From assembly GCF_026616205.1 (NCBI RefSeq), contig NZ_JANHGR010000001.1, positions 2,037,881-2,101,880 on the forward strand: DNA of 64,000 nucleotides. Reading direction: 5' to 3'. This document shows, in pieces, positions 1 through 9,554 of the stretch (the stretch's first letter is position 1; each line of letters opens with the position of its first letter). Source of the DNA: Halolamina litorea. Lineage in GTDB: Archaea; Halobacteriota; Halobacteria; Halobacteriales; Haloferacaceae. Below the pieces are notes generated by a model. It was given only the letters and a program-made list of their open reading frames with translations. It had not been told where the DNA came from and ran no database searches. The position numbers and the translations under genes were made by a program.

Positions 1-295
1 CTGGGCGCTGGCGCTCGTGGAACGCCCGGACGTTCTCGATGGCGTCGCGGATCGCCGCCAACGTTCCCTCGTCGACCTCGTCGACGGCACGCTCGGCCTC
101 GGCGGTCACGTCGACGTTGGCGACCTCCACGTCGTCGAACTTCCGGGAGAACTCCCGGAGGGCGGCGTCGCCCTCCTCCCTGACTTTGGGGAGGATCTCG
201 CGTACGTCCTCGCGGGCGCTCTCGACGCCCGAGTCCCGGTCGAAGAAGGCCCGGCGCTCGGCCGTCGAGAGGTCCGCGATCGCTCGTGGTTGCAT
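1..295 (-). CDS. hisD: Histidinol dehydrogenase, N-terminal part (runs off the window)
   Basis: The first 98 residues are visible; the rest lies before the window start. HisD catalyses the last two steps of histidine synthesis, oxidising L-histidinol to L-histidine with NAD in the cytoplasm. The visible part begins with a short helical segment, then the family-typical stretch around REEGDAALREFSRKFD (residues 40-55), which matches the conserved N-terminal helix region of HisD. The catalytic and zinc residues are beyond the window. The ATG at 293-295 is preceded on the minus strand by a TATA-like CCTTAGG about 25 bases upstream, which fits a leaderless transcript. The family call is firm although the gene is partial. 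Confidence 0.85.
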   Translation of the reverse strand, partial: MQPRAIADLSTAERRAFFDRDSGVESAREDVREILPKVREEGDAALREFSRKFDDVEVANVDVTAEAERAVDEVDEGTLAAIRDAIENVRAFHERQRP

Positions 296-475
296 GGCTC
301 GGCGTTGACCGGCGCGGCCTAAGGCCGTTGCGGATAGCCGTCGCTTCGGAGCCGTGAGTTCCCGGCGGCGGGGCGTCGACCGACGACGCTGCCGCTCGGA
401 GAAGTGAAAGTCAGGGGCCCGCTTCCACGGACGCCCGAGTAGTTTGGAGTAGTGCGTCGAAGAACGGCAGCCGAC

Positions 476-670
476 TTACAGTCGGGTCAGGTTCGTCGCG
501 CGGGGGCCCTTGTCGGCCTGCTCGATGTCGAACTCGACCTCCTGCCCTTCCTCCAGGTCGGGACCGCCGACGTCTTCCATGTGGAAGAACACGTCGTCGT
601 CCGCGTCCTCAGTCTCGATAAATCCGTAGCCGCCCGTGTCGTTGAAGAAGTCAACCGTACCAGTCGCCAT
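476..670 (-). CDS. cspA: Cold-shock domain protein, CspA family
   Basis: A 64-residue single-domain OB-fold protein that binds single-stranded nucleic acid and melts RNA structure. RNP1 (GYGFI, about residues 14-18) and RNP2 (VFFHM, about 27-31) are intact, and the N-terminal MATGTVDFFNDTGGYGFI is typical of haloarchaeal CspA. The length is the family norm. It is monocistronic, facing the plus-strand methyltransferase at 818. A TTAACA element lies about 30 bases upstream of the ATG at 668-670, consistent with a short or absent leader. Haloarchaea carry several cspA copies, so the specific paralogue number cannot be assigned. Confidence 0.93.
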   Translation of the reverse strand: MATGTVDFFNDTGGYGFIETEDADDDVFFHMEDVGGPDLEEGQEVEFDIEQADKGPRATNLTRL

Positions 671-817
671 TACGTTTCTACAAAACCGTCTCCGCATGTT
701 AACCCCTTCGGTCCGTGGATCACTCCGATCACGGCATCGCCGGCCCATTCCGGCACGTCTCCACGGCTGGAACGCCGGCCGACGGCCCTTTACTCGGTGG
801 CCTCGCAGTGACGGGTA

Positions 818-1441
818 GTGAACCCAGAGGACGTCCGCGAGGACTGGGCCGAGAGGACCGGGGAGTTCTCGCCGGAGTACTACGCCCACAAGGGCCCGAA
901 CGAGGCCAGCGAGTCGATCCGAGAGCTCGTCGAGCACTACAGCGACCGCTCGGCGCGGATACTGGAGGTCGGCTGTAGCTCCGGGCGCCACCTCGCACAC
1001 CTCCACGACGGGGGGTTCCGGAACCTCCACGGGATCGAGATCAACGAGGACGCCATCGACGTGCTCCGCGAGGAGTACCCGGGGCTCGCGGCCGACGCGA
1101 CGTTCCACGTCGGCGACGCGGGGGACATCCTCACCGAGTTCGCGGACGATGCCTTCGACGTCGTCTACACCGTCGAGACGCTCCAGCACATCCACCCCGC
1201 CGACGCCGATGACGTGTTCGACGAGGTCGCTCGCGTGACCGGCGACCTGCTCATCACCGTCGAAAACGAGTCCGCCCGCGGCGCGGGCGCCCGTGAGGAC
1301 GCCGACGTCTCCTACGTCAACGACGAGTTCCCGCTCTACCACCGCGACTGGAAGGCGGTCTTCGGCGACCGCGGCTTCGCCCAACTGCTCTCGGAGTCGA
1401 GCAAGCGTCGGGACCGACTGCGGCTGTTCCGGCAGCCGTAA
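818..1441 (+). CDS. Class I SAM-dependent methyltransferase
   Basis: A 207-residue protein with a seven-strand Rossmann methyltransferase fold. Motif I (ILEVGCSSGRHLAHL, about residues 48-62) binds S-adenosylmethionine; the acidic end of strand 2 (GIEINEDAI, about 71-79) would hold the ribose; FDVVYTVETLQHIHP (about 117-131) is motif IV/post I. The substrate cannot be read from sequence; small-molecule targets are typical for this SAM-binding subgroup. The start is a GTG at 818; no ATG lies suitably upstream in frame. It stands alone, divergent from cspA and convergent with the decayed frame at 1445-1748. Confidence 0.8.
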   Translation: MNPEDVREDWAERTGEFSPEYYAHKGPNEASESIRELVEHYSDRSARILEVGCSSGRHLAHLHDGGFRNLHGIEINEDAIDVLREEYPGLAADATFHVGDAGDILTEFADDAFDVVYTVETLQHIHPADADDVFDEVARVTGDLLITVENESARGAGAREDADVSYVNDEFPLYHRDWKAVFGDRGFAQLLSESSKRRDRLRLFRQP

Positions 1442-1444
1442 CGA

Positions 1445-1748
1445 AACGCCCAACGAGGTGCGACGGGTCTGCGTAGACGATTTCCACGAGGATCCCCTCG
1501 CGATCCACTTCCGGGCACTCGGGTGAGGGTCGCAGTTCGCCCGTCAGGTCACTCGCAGTAGTAGCGAGCGCGAAGGCGTCGGGGAGACCGTCGTTTGAAC
1601 ACTGCGGGCTGTCCCAGTCAGAGATTGTTTCTCCGGCGTCTTTCAGAGAGTCGGCAACACGGCAGTCGGCGGTTTCGAGTGCATCGACACGTTCCCGGAA
1701 CGCTGCCGCGGGCTGTTAGGTCTTCGAGAACTGCTCGGGACCGTAGAT
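1445..1748 (-). pseudogene. Decayed reading frame of unknown family
   Basis: The 347-base gap after the methyltransferase has no intact gene, but on the minus strand one frame reads as plausible protein: IYGPEQFSKT, then an in-frame TAA at 1716-1718, then a further stretch of about 90 codons containing FRERVDALETADCR, SDWDSP and DREGILVEIVYADPSHLVGRF. There is no start codon downstream of the stop that would give a sensible gene, and the frame continues meaninglessly into the methyltransferase. It looks like a gene remnant broken by a stop and truncated at its 3' end. The family is not recognised. It could still be chance in GC-rich DNA. Confidence 0.3.
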
Positions 1749-1788
1749 AGCCCCTTACTGGATCTGTAAAAGCGTCAGCTACCCAATC

Positions 1789-2535
1789 CTACACGAACGC
1801 TTGTCGGATCAGCGCCGCGAGCACCCGGGCGAACCCCGTCCCGTCGCTCCAGAACGCCGCCTCCTCGCCGACGGTCGGCATCTCCGAGGCGGGCTGGACG
1901 CTCAACAGCACCGTATCACGGTCGACCAGCAGCAGGCGTCCGACGCTGAGTTCGGGCGTCTGGTCCTCGACGGCGACGACGGAGAGGCCGGCCGCCTCGG
2001 CGGCCGCCCGCACGTCGGGCTCCGCGCTGGCGACGGTCACCGCGACGCCATCCTCGGCGACGGCCGTCAGCGCCTCGGCCACGTCCTCGGTCAGCAGCGC
2101 CGTCTCGCCGGTGGCGAACAGCACCTCGTCGTCGGCGTCGCCGATCAGGGAGGTGATCCGGGCGGTGACGTTCTCCCGCCCCTCGGTGGTCCAGATCGAC
2201 TCCCGGTCGTCGGTGGGCGCGTGCTGTTCGCGGACCTCGACGAGGTACTCGAAGGCGCCGTCGCCGGCCGACTGGAGCCGGTCGTAGAGGAGTTCGCGGG
2301 CCTCCTCGATCTCGACCGGGCGGTAGCGCGTGGGCGACCCCTCCTGGACGTCGATGAGTCCCAGCGACTCCAGTTCGTCCGCCGCGCCGTACACCTGCGA
2401 TCGGGGCACGTCGGTGACGCCCGCGACCTCGCTCGCGCTCGCGACGCCGAGTTTCTGCAGGCCGACGAACGTCCGGGCCGCGTAGGTCGACAGCCCGAGT
2501 TCGGTCAGCGCCTCGACGGCCTCGGCGTCCTGCAT
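1789..2535 (-). CDS. TrmB-family transcriptional regulator
   Basis: A 248-residue regulator. Residues about 5-75 form a TrmB-type winged helix (LTELGLSTYAARTFVGLQK, then SEVAGVTDVPRSQVYGAADE as the recognition region); the remainder (about 105-248) is the C-terminal sensor-like domain seen in haloarchaeal TrmB relatives, with WTTEGRENVTARI and an alternating alpha/beta pattern. The ATG at 2533-2535 overlaps the stop of the upstream RND gene as TGATG, so the two are translationally coupled; an earlier in-frame ATG at 2554-2556 is less likely because it would lie deeper inside the RND gene. It probably senses a ligand and controls this efflux unit, but that is inferred from context. Confidence 0.82.
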   Translation of the reverse strand: MQDAEAVEALTELGLSTYAARTFVGLQKLGVASASEVAGVTDVPRSQVYGAADELESLGLIDVQEGSPTRYRPVEIEEARELLYDRLQSAGDGAFEYLVEVREQHAPTDDRESIWTTEGRENVTARITSLIGDADDEVLFATGETALLTEDVAEALTAVAEDGVAVTVASAEPDVRAAAEAAGLSVVAVEDQTPELSVGRLLLVDRDTVLLSVQPASEMPTVGEEAAFWSDGTGFARVLAALIRQAFV

Positions 2536-5500
2536 CACTCCTCGTCTCGACTCCACGCTTGGTTGATCCGGCCGAGTTGGGTTTCGCTGATCTCACCCCG
2601 CTCGAAGCCGCCGTAGGCGTCGTCGAGGTCGGCCGCGGAGACGGCGCCGGAGGCGGTGACGCGCTCGAAGACGTCGGTCACTACTTCCACCGTCGTCTCA
2701 CCACTCGTCTCGTACTGCCTCCCGTCGACAGTCACGATACCCTTGAAGTCGAACTGGTCGCCGTCTTCGGCCGTCTCGGGTACCGTCGCGGTGTACCGCA
2801 GCGTCGGGTTCTCGCCCTCGAACGCGACCGAGAGCAGGCCGTCGCCCTCGACGGTCCGAACGGGCACGGGCGTCGCCGACTCGACGCTCGCCGTTCCGTC
2901 GACGCGCTCTGAGAGGACCGCGCGGCCGTCGACCCCCTCCGTTTCGACCGTCACCGAGACCGTCCCGCCGGGGGCGACGACGCCGCGGTCGAACCGGCGC
3001 CGGGCACGCGGCTCCGACGCGGTGGCGTCGGTCGCCTCGGCACCGTTACCGGCCACGGGTGCCGCGGCCGTCGTCCCGTCGGCCGTACCGCTCGTCGTGG
3101 GCTCCTGATCGTCCGAATCGTCGTCCGGCGCCGGGAACACGTCGGCGGGGCCGACGTACTTCGTCCACACCGCGAGCATCGAGGGGAGCACCAACACGCT
3201 CGCGAGGAACGCGTAGATGATCGTCAGCCCCGTGATGATCCCGAACTGCTGGAGCGGCGGCAGGATGGCGAACACCAGCACGCCGAAGCCGCCGACGGTG
3301 GTCGCCGCCGAACCGAGCAGCGCGCCGCCGGTGCCGGTGACCGCACGCTCCATCGCCGTCCAGATATCGCCCGTACGGTCGAGTTCCTGGTTGTACCGCT
3401 CGGAGAGGTGGATGCTGTAGGCCACCCCGAGCCCGACAGTCAGGCTCGTGATCATCCCCGTGATGACGTTGAAGGAGATGTCCAACAGGAACATCGTCCC
3501 GAGGATCCACGTCACCGAGAACGCCACGGGGAGCAGCGTCACCGCCCCCAGCGTCGCGCTGCCCTCGGTGATCCGGTAGGCGATCATCAGGAACGCGAAC
3601 GTCGCCACGAGCGTGATGATCAGGCTCTCGACGACCGTTTGCAACAGCTGGTCCTGTACGATCTTGTTCAGCACCGCGCTGCCGGTCGCCGTGGCCTCCA
3701 GTCCGTCGCCCTGCAGTTCGTCGGCGACCGACCGCATCGACTCGGTCACCGCGTCGCCGCTCGCACCGCCCTGCACGGAGACGATCATCCGCATCGCGAC
3801 GTACTCGCCGTCCTCGCGGTGGATGACGCCCGCCGCGCGGTCCGGAGCGGCCTCGTAGAGGTCGTCGTACAGCGCCGCGAGGTTCTGGTCGGGTACGCCG
3901 TCGCCGTTGCGGTCGGCGGCGGCGAAGCTCTCGTTGAACGACTCGTTCTCGGCGGCGACGCTCTTCATCACCGTCAGCGGGCTCTGAATCCGCGCCTCGC
4001 CGTTCGAGAGCGTCTGGGTCACGTCCTCCTTGTCCGCCGCGGAGCGCTCGGCCGCGTCGATGCGCTCTAAGGTGTCGGCCTGCGTGATCCCGCCGCCGCC
4101 GTCGTTGCGTATCAGGATCTGGGCCTGGGAGTCCTGCCGGACGAAGTTGTCGTTGACGTACTCGAGGTTCGCCTTCGCGGTGTACTCCCCGGGCGCGAAG
4201 GGCTCGGGCAGGTCCTTCATCCAGTCGGCCGGGTCCTCGGCGATGAAGTCGGTCTGCTCGAAGGAGGTGTCGACCTTCGTCGCGCCGTACCCCCCGCCGG
4301 CGCTGACTACCAGCGCCAGCACGATGACGAGGTACGGGCTCTTCTTCGCCGCCGTCGAGCCCAGCGAGAGCACCGTCGAGAACGCGCCGCCGCCGGTCCC
4401 GAACGCGCGCTTGCGCCGGTCGAAGCCGCGGGCCTCGAAGGCCTCGTCGATCTCGACTTTCACCGCGGGCATCAGCAGGCCGAAGATCAGCAGCGCCGCG
4501 GTTATCCCCGCGGAGCTGACGACCCCGAAGTCACGGATCGGCGGCACCGGGCTGGTGAGGTTCGAGAGGAACCCGATCACCGTCGTCGCCGTCACGTAGA
4601 GCAGGGCGATCCCGACGCCGACCAGCGCGGTCCGCATCGAGCCCCGCGGGCCGGCGGTCTCGTCCTGCGTGCGCTCCTCGCGGTGGCGCATGAAGATGTG
4701 GATCGCGTAGTCGATGCTCAGCCCGATCAACAGCACCGGGACGGCGATGAAGATCTGGTTGAAGTCGATCCCCGTCCAGCCCATGATGCCGAACGTCCAC
4801 GCGAGCACGGCGCCGATGCCGAGCAGTCCGAGCACGATGTCGAGCGGGTCGCGGTAGGCGACCACCAGCGCGATCAGCACGAACGCGATCGCGAGCGGGC
4901 CGACGATCACCAGACTGTCGCTCATCGAGTTGGTGATCTCCTCGGAGATGATCCCCGCCCCGAAGACGAGGTACTCCCCGCCGTCGCCGCTGTCACCGAG
5001 GTCCTGCATCGCCAACTGGGCGTCGACGACGTCGTCGCCGGCGGTCCCCTGTGCGGCCGACCCCGAGCCCTCCATCGTGACGATGATCATCGTCGCGTCG
5101 GCCTCGGTCGATCCGGGTTCGTAGTCGGTGGGCATCAGGCCGAAGGCGCCGATGCTGTCGCCGCTCCCGCCGCCCCCGGCGTTACCGCCCGCGTTCTCGC
5201 CGAGCACCAGCAGGACCGCGTCGTCCAACTCCGAGTCGTTGAGCGAGGTCAACTGCTCGCGCTGCTCGGCGAGCGTCGCGTTCCTGGCGTTCCGGTACTC
5301 CTCGCGCTCGGTGTCGAGTTCGTCCGCGAGCTCCTGCAGGCGGTCGGCGTCGGCCTGAAGCTGGTCGGCGCGCTCCTGCAGTGCGGTGTACTCATCTTCG
5401 AGGACGCCGCGCGTCCCCAGCCGGTAGGCCTGCCGTGCCTCCTCCTCGGAGGTCGCGTTGCGAAGCTGCTGGGCCGCGGTTCTGAACGTCGCCGCGTCCT

Positions 5501-6107
5501 CGTCGCCGAGTTCGACCGAGGTGTTCGCGCGCACGTCCTCGAACTCCGCGTCGATGCTCGCGTCGCGGTCGTTTCGCAGCGTCGTCAGGGCGGCGTTGAG
5601 CTGTTCGCCCGTCGCCGCGAGCGTCTCGTTTCGCTGCTCGATGGCGGCCTGTTCCTCGCTGAGGCTCTCGTTGAGCGCTTGGAGTTCGGCCGCGGTTCGC
5701 TGGACGTCACGGCCCTCGTCGGCGGAGAGGGAGGCGATGGCGATGGCGTTCGCGATGCTCGCGCTCGGGGGGTCGCCCGCGAGCGTGCCGTTGATCGTTT
5801 CGTCGTCCCGGAGCGACCGTTGGTAGTCGATGATCCCGACCAACGACTCCTGATCCAACACGTTCCCGTCCGGTTGGCGGACGATGACCTGTGCGGTCGT
5901 CGTGTCGTCGTCGTCGGTGGTGAAGTTCTCGTTCGCGTAGTCGAGGGCGTCTCCCTCGGCGGAGTCGGTCTGGAACTGATCGAGCGACGAACTCTGCTCG
6001 ACCATCGTGGCGCCGCTGCCGACCGCCACGGTGAGCACCAGCATCACCGCGATGACCGCACGGCTGTGGTCCATCACGCCGTCGACGACTGCGTCGACTC
6101 CCCTCAT
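2535..6107 (-). CDS. Large RND/MMPL-type efflux transporter with C-terminal extension
   Basis: A 1190-residue transporter of the RND superfamily (MMPL/HpnN-like). TM1 is at about 17-34; a large external loop (about 35-395) contains a long coiled coil (about 135-300, Glu/Gln/Arg-rich heptads) and a Gly-rich insert; TM2-6 span about 397-570 with GLSIDYAIHIFMRHREE, the RND helix-4 signature; TM7 is near 590; a second loop runs to about 820; TM8-12 follow (822-985) with VGLGVAYSIHLSERYN as the matching second signature. After a Thr/Gly/Ala-rich linker (990-1030) comes a beta-rich CARDB/COG1361-like segment and a helical tail (about 1145-1190). The chosen ATG at 6105-6107 precedes the first TM closely; longer starts would read through the divergent promoter. 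Substrate unknown; lipids or drugs are usual. Confidence 0.85.
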   Translation of the reverse strand: MRGVDAVVDGVMDHSRAVIAVMLVLTVAVGSGATMVEQSSSLDQFQTDSAEGDALDYANENFTTDDDDTTTAQVIVRQPDGNVLDQESLVGIIDYQRSLRDDETINGTLAGDPPSASIANAIAIASLSADEGRDVQRTAAELQALNESLSEEQAAIEQRNETLAATGEQLNAALTTLRNDRDASIDAEFEDVRANTSVELGDEDAATFRTAAQQLRNATSEEEARQAYRLGTRGVLEDEYTALQERADQLQADADRLQELADELDTEREEYRNARNATLAEQREQLTSLNDSELDDAVLLVLGENAGGNAGGGGSGDSIGAFGLMPTDYEPGSTEADATMIIVTMEGSGSAAQGTAGDDVVDAQLAMQDLGDSGDGGEYLVFGAGIISEEITNSMSDSLVIVGPLAIAFVLIALVVAYRDPLDIVLGLLGIGAVLAWTFGIMGWTGIDFNQIFIAVPVLLIGLSIDYAIHIFMRHREERTQDETAGPRGSMRTALVGVGIALLYVTATTVIGFLSNLTSPVPPIRDFGVVSSAGITAALLIFGLLMPAVKVEIDEAFEARGFDRRKRAFGTGGGAFSTVLSLGSTAAKKSPYLVIVLALVVSAGGGYGATKVDTSFEQTDFIAEDPADWMKDLPEPFAPGEYTAKANLEYVNDNFVRQDSQAQILIRNDGGGGITQADTLERIDAAERSAADKEDVTQTLSNGEARIQSPLTVMKSVAAENESFNESFAAADRNGDGVPDQNLAALYDDLYEAAPDRAAGVIHREDGEYVAMRMIVSVQGGASGDAVTESMRSVADELQGDGLEATATGSAVLNKIVQDQLLQTVVESLIITLVATFAFLMIAYRITEGSATLGAVTLLPVAFSVTWILGTMFLLDISFNVITGMITSLTVGLGVAYSIHLSERYNQELDRTGDIWTAMERAVTGTGGALLGSAATTVGGFGVLVFAILPPLQQFGIITGLTIIYAFLASVLVLPSMLAVWTKYVGPADVFPAPDDDSDDQEPTTSGTADGTTAAAPVAGNGAEATDATASEPRARRRFDRGVVAPGGTVSVTVETEGVDGRAVLSERVDGTASVESATPVPVRTVEGDGLLSVAFEGENPTLRYTATVPETAEDGDQFDFKGIVTVDGRQYETSGETTVEVVTDVFERVTASGAVSAADLDDAYGGFERGEISETQLGRINQAWSRDEE

Positions 6108-6200
6108 CCGCTCGGTTCCCTCCGTATCGACCGTTTGCCGTCGGTACCCATCTGTATGTACTCTCGTACTAACAGGGTGTGCATAACGTTTCCGACTTCC

Positions 6201-6214
6201 TGACCGTACGTTCA
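6201..6214. promoter_or_regulatory. Putative TetR operator 1, in front of the RND transporter
   Basis: TGACCGTACGTTCA is an imperfect palindrome around CGTACG, lying just upstream of a CGTTATGC TATA-like element on the minus strand (about 6181-6189), 94 bases before the RND start codon. Closely related sequences occur at 6431-6447 and 6951-6968. The size, symmetry and repetition fit a TetR-family operator, and a TetR gene is the neighbour at 6971. The rest of the 345-base divergent spacer (6108-6452) holds no reading frame that I can support. Confidence 0.55.
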
Positions 6215-6430
6215 ACCACGGCGCGTCGGGGGGTGGTCGTGGGGTCTCCGGTACACCCGCTATCGGCGTTCCCGGCGTCGTCGCAGCGCTCCGGACCGGA
6301 GCGACTCCCGGTGTGCTGCTGGCCGAACCCCTGACCCAGTTCCTCCTCAGCGGCCTGACGCGCCGGGTTTCGAGCGTTTCCATCCCGAGCCACCCGAGCG
6401 GCCGGATCCGTGCAGACGGAACGCTTTTCC

Positions 6431-6447
6431 TGACCGGACGTTCAGTA
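6431..6447. promoter_or_regulatory. Putative TetR operator 2, at the zinc-ribbon gene start
   Basis: TGACCGGACGTTCAGTA shares 13 of its first 14 bases with the element at 6201 and ends six bases before the ATG at 6453. A GCTTTTCC TATA-like element precedes it at about 6423-6430, so the box would cover the transcription start of a leaderless message, the usual place for repressor binding in archaea. Confidence 0.55.
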
Positions 6448-6452
6448 TCGGT

Positions 6453-6902
6453 ATGTCGCTTATCCCGGAGCGCCTCCGGCCGTATCTGGCCGGGCTGTTG
6501 GGGACGCTCGCCACCGGGTTCGGCCACCTCTACCTGCGGCGCTGGCTGCGCGGGTTCGGTTGGATCGCGCTGGCGTTCGGCGTCACGGCCGCGTTCGTTC
6601 CCGACTCCGCGCTCCAGAGTATGGCCGCAGGCGAGGCCGTCTCGACGCAGTCGGCGCTCTACCCGACGATGGCCGTCCAACTCGCCGGCGCGTTCGACGC
6701 GTTCCTGCTGGCCTACCGGAACCGGACCGACGACGCCACCGGCGCTGAGGGACCCGTCGTCGCCGACGCCACGGCCGACGCCGAGGGTTCCACGCCGGGT
6801 ACCGTCGCCTGCCCCAACTGTGGGAAGGAAGTGGACGCCGACCTCGGCTTCTGTCACTGGTGTACGACTGAGTTCGTGACCCCCGACCCCGACTCGAACT
6901 GA
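6453..6902 (+). CDS. Membrane protein with C-terminal zinc ribbon
   Basis: A 149-residue protein. Residues about 8-45 (GLLGTLATGFGHLYLRRWLRGFGWIALAF) and 70-88 are hydrophobic and predicted to span the membrane; an acidic Ala/Asp linker follows; residues about 118-140 hold CPNCG and CHWC, a four-cysteine zinc ribbon. This TM-plus-zinc-ribbon layout is common among haloarchaeal proteins of unknown function. It sits between the divergent RND promoter and the TetR gene with its own copy of the putative operator, so it probably belongs to the same stress response. The exact role is unknown. The ATG at 6453 lies about 28 bases after a TATA-like box. Confidence 0.75.
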   Translation: MSLIPERLRPYLAGLLGTLATGFGHLYLRRWLRGFGWIALAFGVTAAFVPDSALQSMAAGEAVSTQSALYPTMAVQLAGAFDAFLLAYRNRTDDATGAEGPVVADATADAEGSTPGTVACPNCGKEVDADLGFCHWCTTEFVTPDPDSN

Positions 6903-6950
6903 CCCCGATCCGGGCGTCCGGGAGGGCTGCGACCGATACGCCTATCCCGG

Positions 6951-6968
6951 TTACTGAACATTCAATCA
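6951..6968. promoter_or_regulatory. Putative TetR operator 3 (autoregulatory)
   Basis: TTACTGAACATTCAATCA lies immediately before the TetR start codon at 6971. Its reverse complement, TGATTGAATGTTCAGTAA, aligns with operator 2 (TGACCGGACGTTCAGTA) at 13 of 17 positions. A CCTATCC TATA-like element is at 6941-6947. A site covering the start of the regulator's own transcript is the normal arrangement for TetR autoregulation. Confidence 0.5.
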
Positions 6969-6970
6969 AC

Positions 6971-7590
6971 ATGGGGGAGACACCACCGTTCCTCGCGGAC
7001 CCCGAGAGCACACGGGAGTCCATCATGCGCGCGACGTACCTCGCGCTCTGTGAGCACGGGTACGCTGGCCTGACGATCCAACGGATCGGCGAGTCTTTCG
7101 AGAAGAGCAAGTCGCTGTTGTACCACCACTACGACGACAAGGACGAGCTGCTGCTCGCGTTCCTGCAGTTCATGCTCGAACAGCACGAGGCGTCGGTTCC
7201 CAAGGGTGCCGAGGAGGGCGCCGCCGAACGGCTCGACACCGTCCTCGACGCGATGTTGCCGCCGTCGCTGTCCGACGAGCACGAGGGGTTCACGGCCGCG
7301 ATGGTCGAACTCCGGGCGCAGGCCGCCAACGACGAGCGCTACCGCGAACAGTTCGCCGAACACGACCGGGCGTTCCACGAACAGCTCGTCGCCGTGGTCG
7401 AGGACGGCATCGAGGACGGCACGTTCGCCGACGTCGATCCGGAATCGGTCGCGCAGTTCCTCAGTAGCGTCATCAACGGCGCGATGACCCGCCGGGTTAG
7501 CGGCGGCGACGACGACGCCGTGACCGCCACTCGAACCGAGGTCGACGCGTATCTCGACCGCGTGGTTCGGGCCGGCGACGGGGGCGCGGC

Positions 7591-7594
<4 letters not shown>
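6971..7594 (+). CDS. TetR/AcrR-family transcriptional repressor
   Basis: A 207-residue regulator. Residues about 15-62 are the TetR DNA-binding domain: a helix starting at RESIMRATYLALCEHG, then the helix-turn-helix GLTIQRIGESFEKSKSLLYH and the closing HYDDKDELL. The remaining all-helical part (about 65-207) is the ligand-binding and dimer domain. It heads a three-gene run with the ABC pair: its TGA overlaps the ATP-binding gene as ATGA at 7591-7594. It likely represses itself, the zinc-ribbon gene and the RND transporter through the sites at 6951, 6431 and 6201; the ligand is unknown. Confidence 0.9.
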
Positions 7595-8306
<712 letters not shown>

Positions 8307-8310
<4 letters not shown>

Positions 8311-9548
8311 AACTCGGCGAGAGCGTCCGGATGAGTTGGCGCGCGATCACGGGCCACAAGCTCCGGTCGGTGCTGACGGTGCTGGGCGTCGTGATCGGCG
8401 TCGGCTCGGTGATCACGTTCGTCACGCTCGGCGCGAGCCTGCAGGCCGCCATCGTCGGCGACGTGGCGACCTCCAGCCCCGACATCGCCGTCTCGGTCGG
8501 CCCCGAGAGCGGACAGGGCGGCCCGCCGAGCGGCGACGCCGTCCCGGTGTTCACCGAACACGACATCGAGCAGCTACAGGGTATCGAGAACGTCGAGGCC
8601 GTGGTGCCGACCGGACAGGTCGGGATCGCAGGGCTACAGTACCGCGACGACCGGATCAGGTGGCCGTCGATGACCGCGACCACCGCCGCCTCCTTCGAGG
8701 GCGACGACTTCGCCTCCGGCGGGGTGTTCACGGCCGGCGAGAACGAGGTCGTCCTCAACCCCGCGGCCGCGACGATGTTCGAGCAGAACGTCTCGGCGGG
8801 CGACGAGATCACGGTGGAGTTCTCCGAGAACGACTCGCGAACCCTCACCGTCGCCGGCGTGCTGAACGCCTCGACCGGCTTCGCGGCCGTCGCCGGCGGC
8901 GGCGGGACACCCGCGATCTACGTCCCGACGGACCCGTTCTACACGACAACCGCCGAGAGCCCCGCGACCGGCGAGCGCGAGCGGGCGTACCCACAGCTGA
9001 CGATCCGGGCGGTCAGCTACGAGCAGGTCGACGACGTGGAGCCGCCGGCGCGTGACTACCTCGAAAACGAGTCCGACGCCAGCCAGCTCAAGCCCGAGTC
9101 CTACGAGATCACGCTCACGACCAACGACGCGTTGGTCGAGCAGATCCAGAGCATCCTGAGCACGTTCACCAACTTCATCACCGGCGTCGCGGTGATCTCG
9201 CTGCTGGTCGGCGCCATCGGCATCGCGAACATGATGCTCGTGAGCGTCACCGAGCGGACCCGCGAGATCGGGATCATGAAGGCCATCGGCGCCACCCGCC
9301 GGGACATCGTCCAACTGTTCCTCGTCGAGTCGGTGATCCTCGGCGTGATCGGCTCGGTGATCGGGACGCTCGTCGGCCTCGCCGGCGGCTACGCCGCGGC
9401 GACGCTGATCGACCTCCCCATCGCGTTCGCGCCCGAGTGGTTCGCCATCGCGGTCGTCGTCGGGATGGGCGTCGGCGTGCTCGCGGGGATCTACCCCGCG
9501 TGGGACGCCGCCCGCACCGACCCCATCGACGCACTCCGCCACGAGTAG
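8307..9548 (+). CDS. ABC transporter permease, MacB/FtsX family
   Basis: A 413-residue type VII ABC permease. TM1 (about 20-45, SVLTVLGVVIGVGSVITFVTLG) is followed by a MacB-like periplasmic-type domain (about 46-280) that here would face the cell exterior, then three more helices (about 290-315, 340-365, 375-400). The signature TERTREIGIMKAIGATRRDI (about 312-331) between TM2 and TM3 identifies the FtsX domain. With the ATPase it would export a substrate or move a lipid or peptide; under TetR control a role in toxic-compound resistance is likely. A pyrimidine-rich tandem repeat follows the stop codon. Confidence 0.9.
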
Positions 9549-9554
9549 CCGGCG

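Noticed and set aside
4683..6203. 506-codon plus-strand open frame opposite the RND transporter
   Set aside because: It is a mirror of the RND gene: Arg/His/Gly/Asp/Val-rich with no domain, as GC-rich genes produce long antisense frames.
6108..6857. N-terminal extension of the RND transporter by 250 codons
   Set aside because: The added residues lack any membrane or domain pattern and would cross the divergent zinc-ribbon gene and two operator boxes; the ATG at 6107 directly precedes the first helix.
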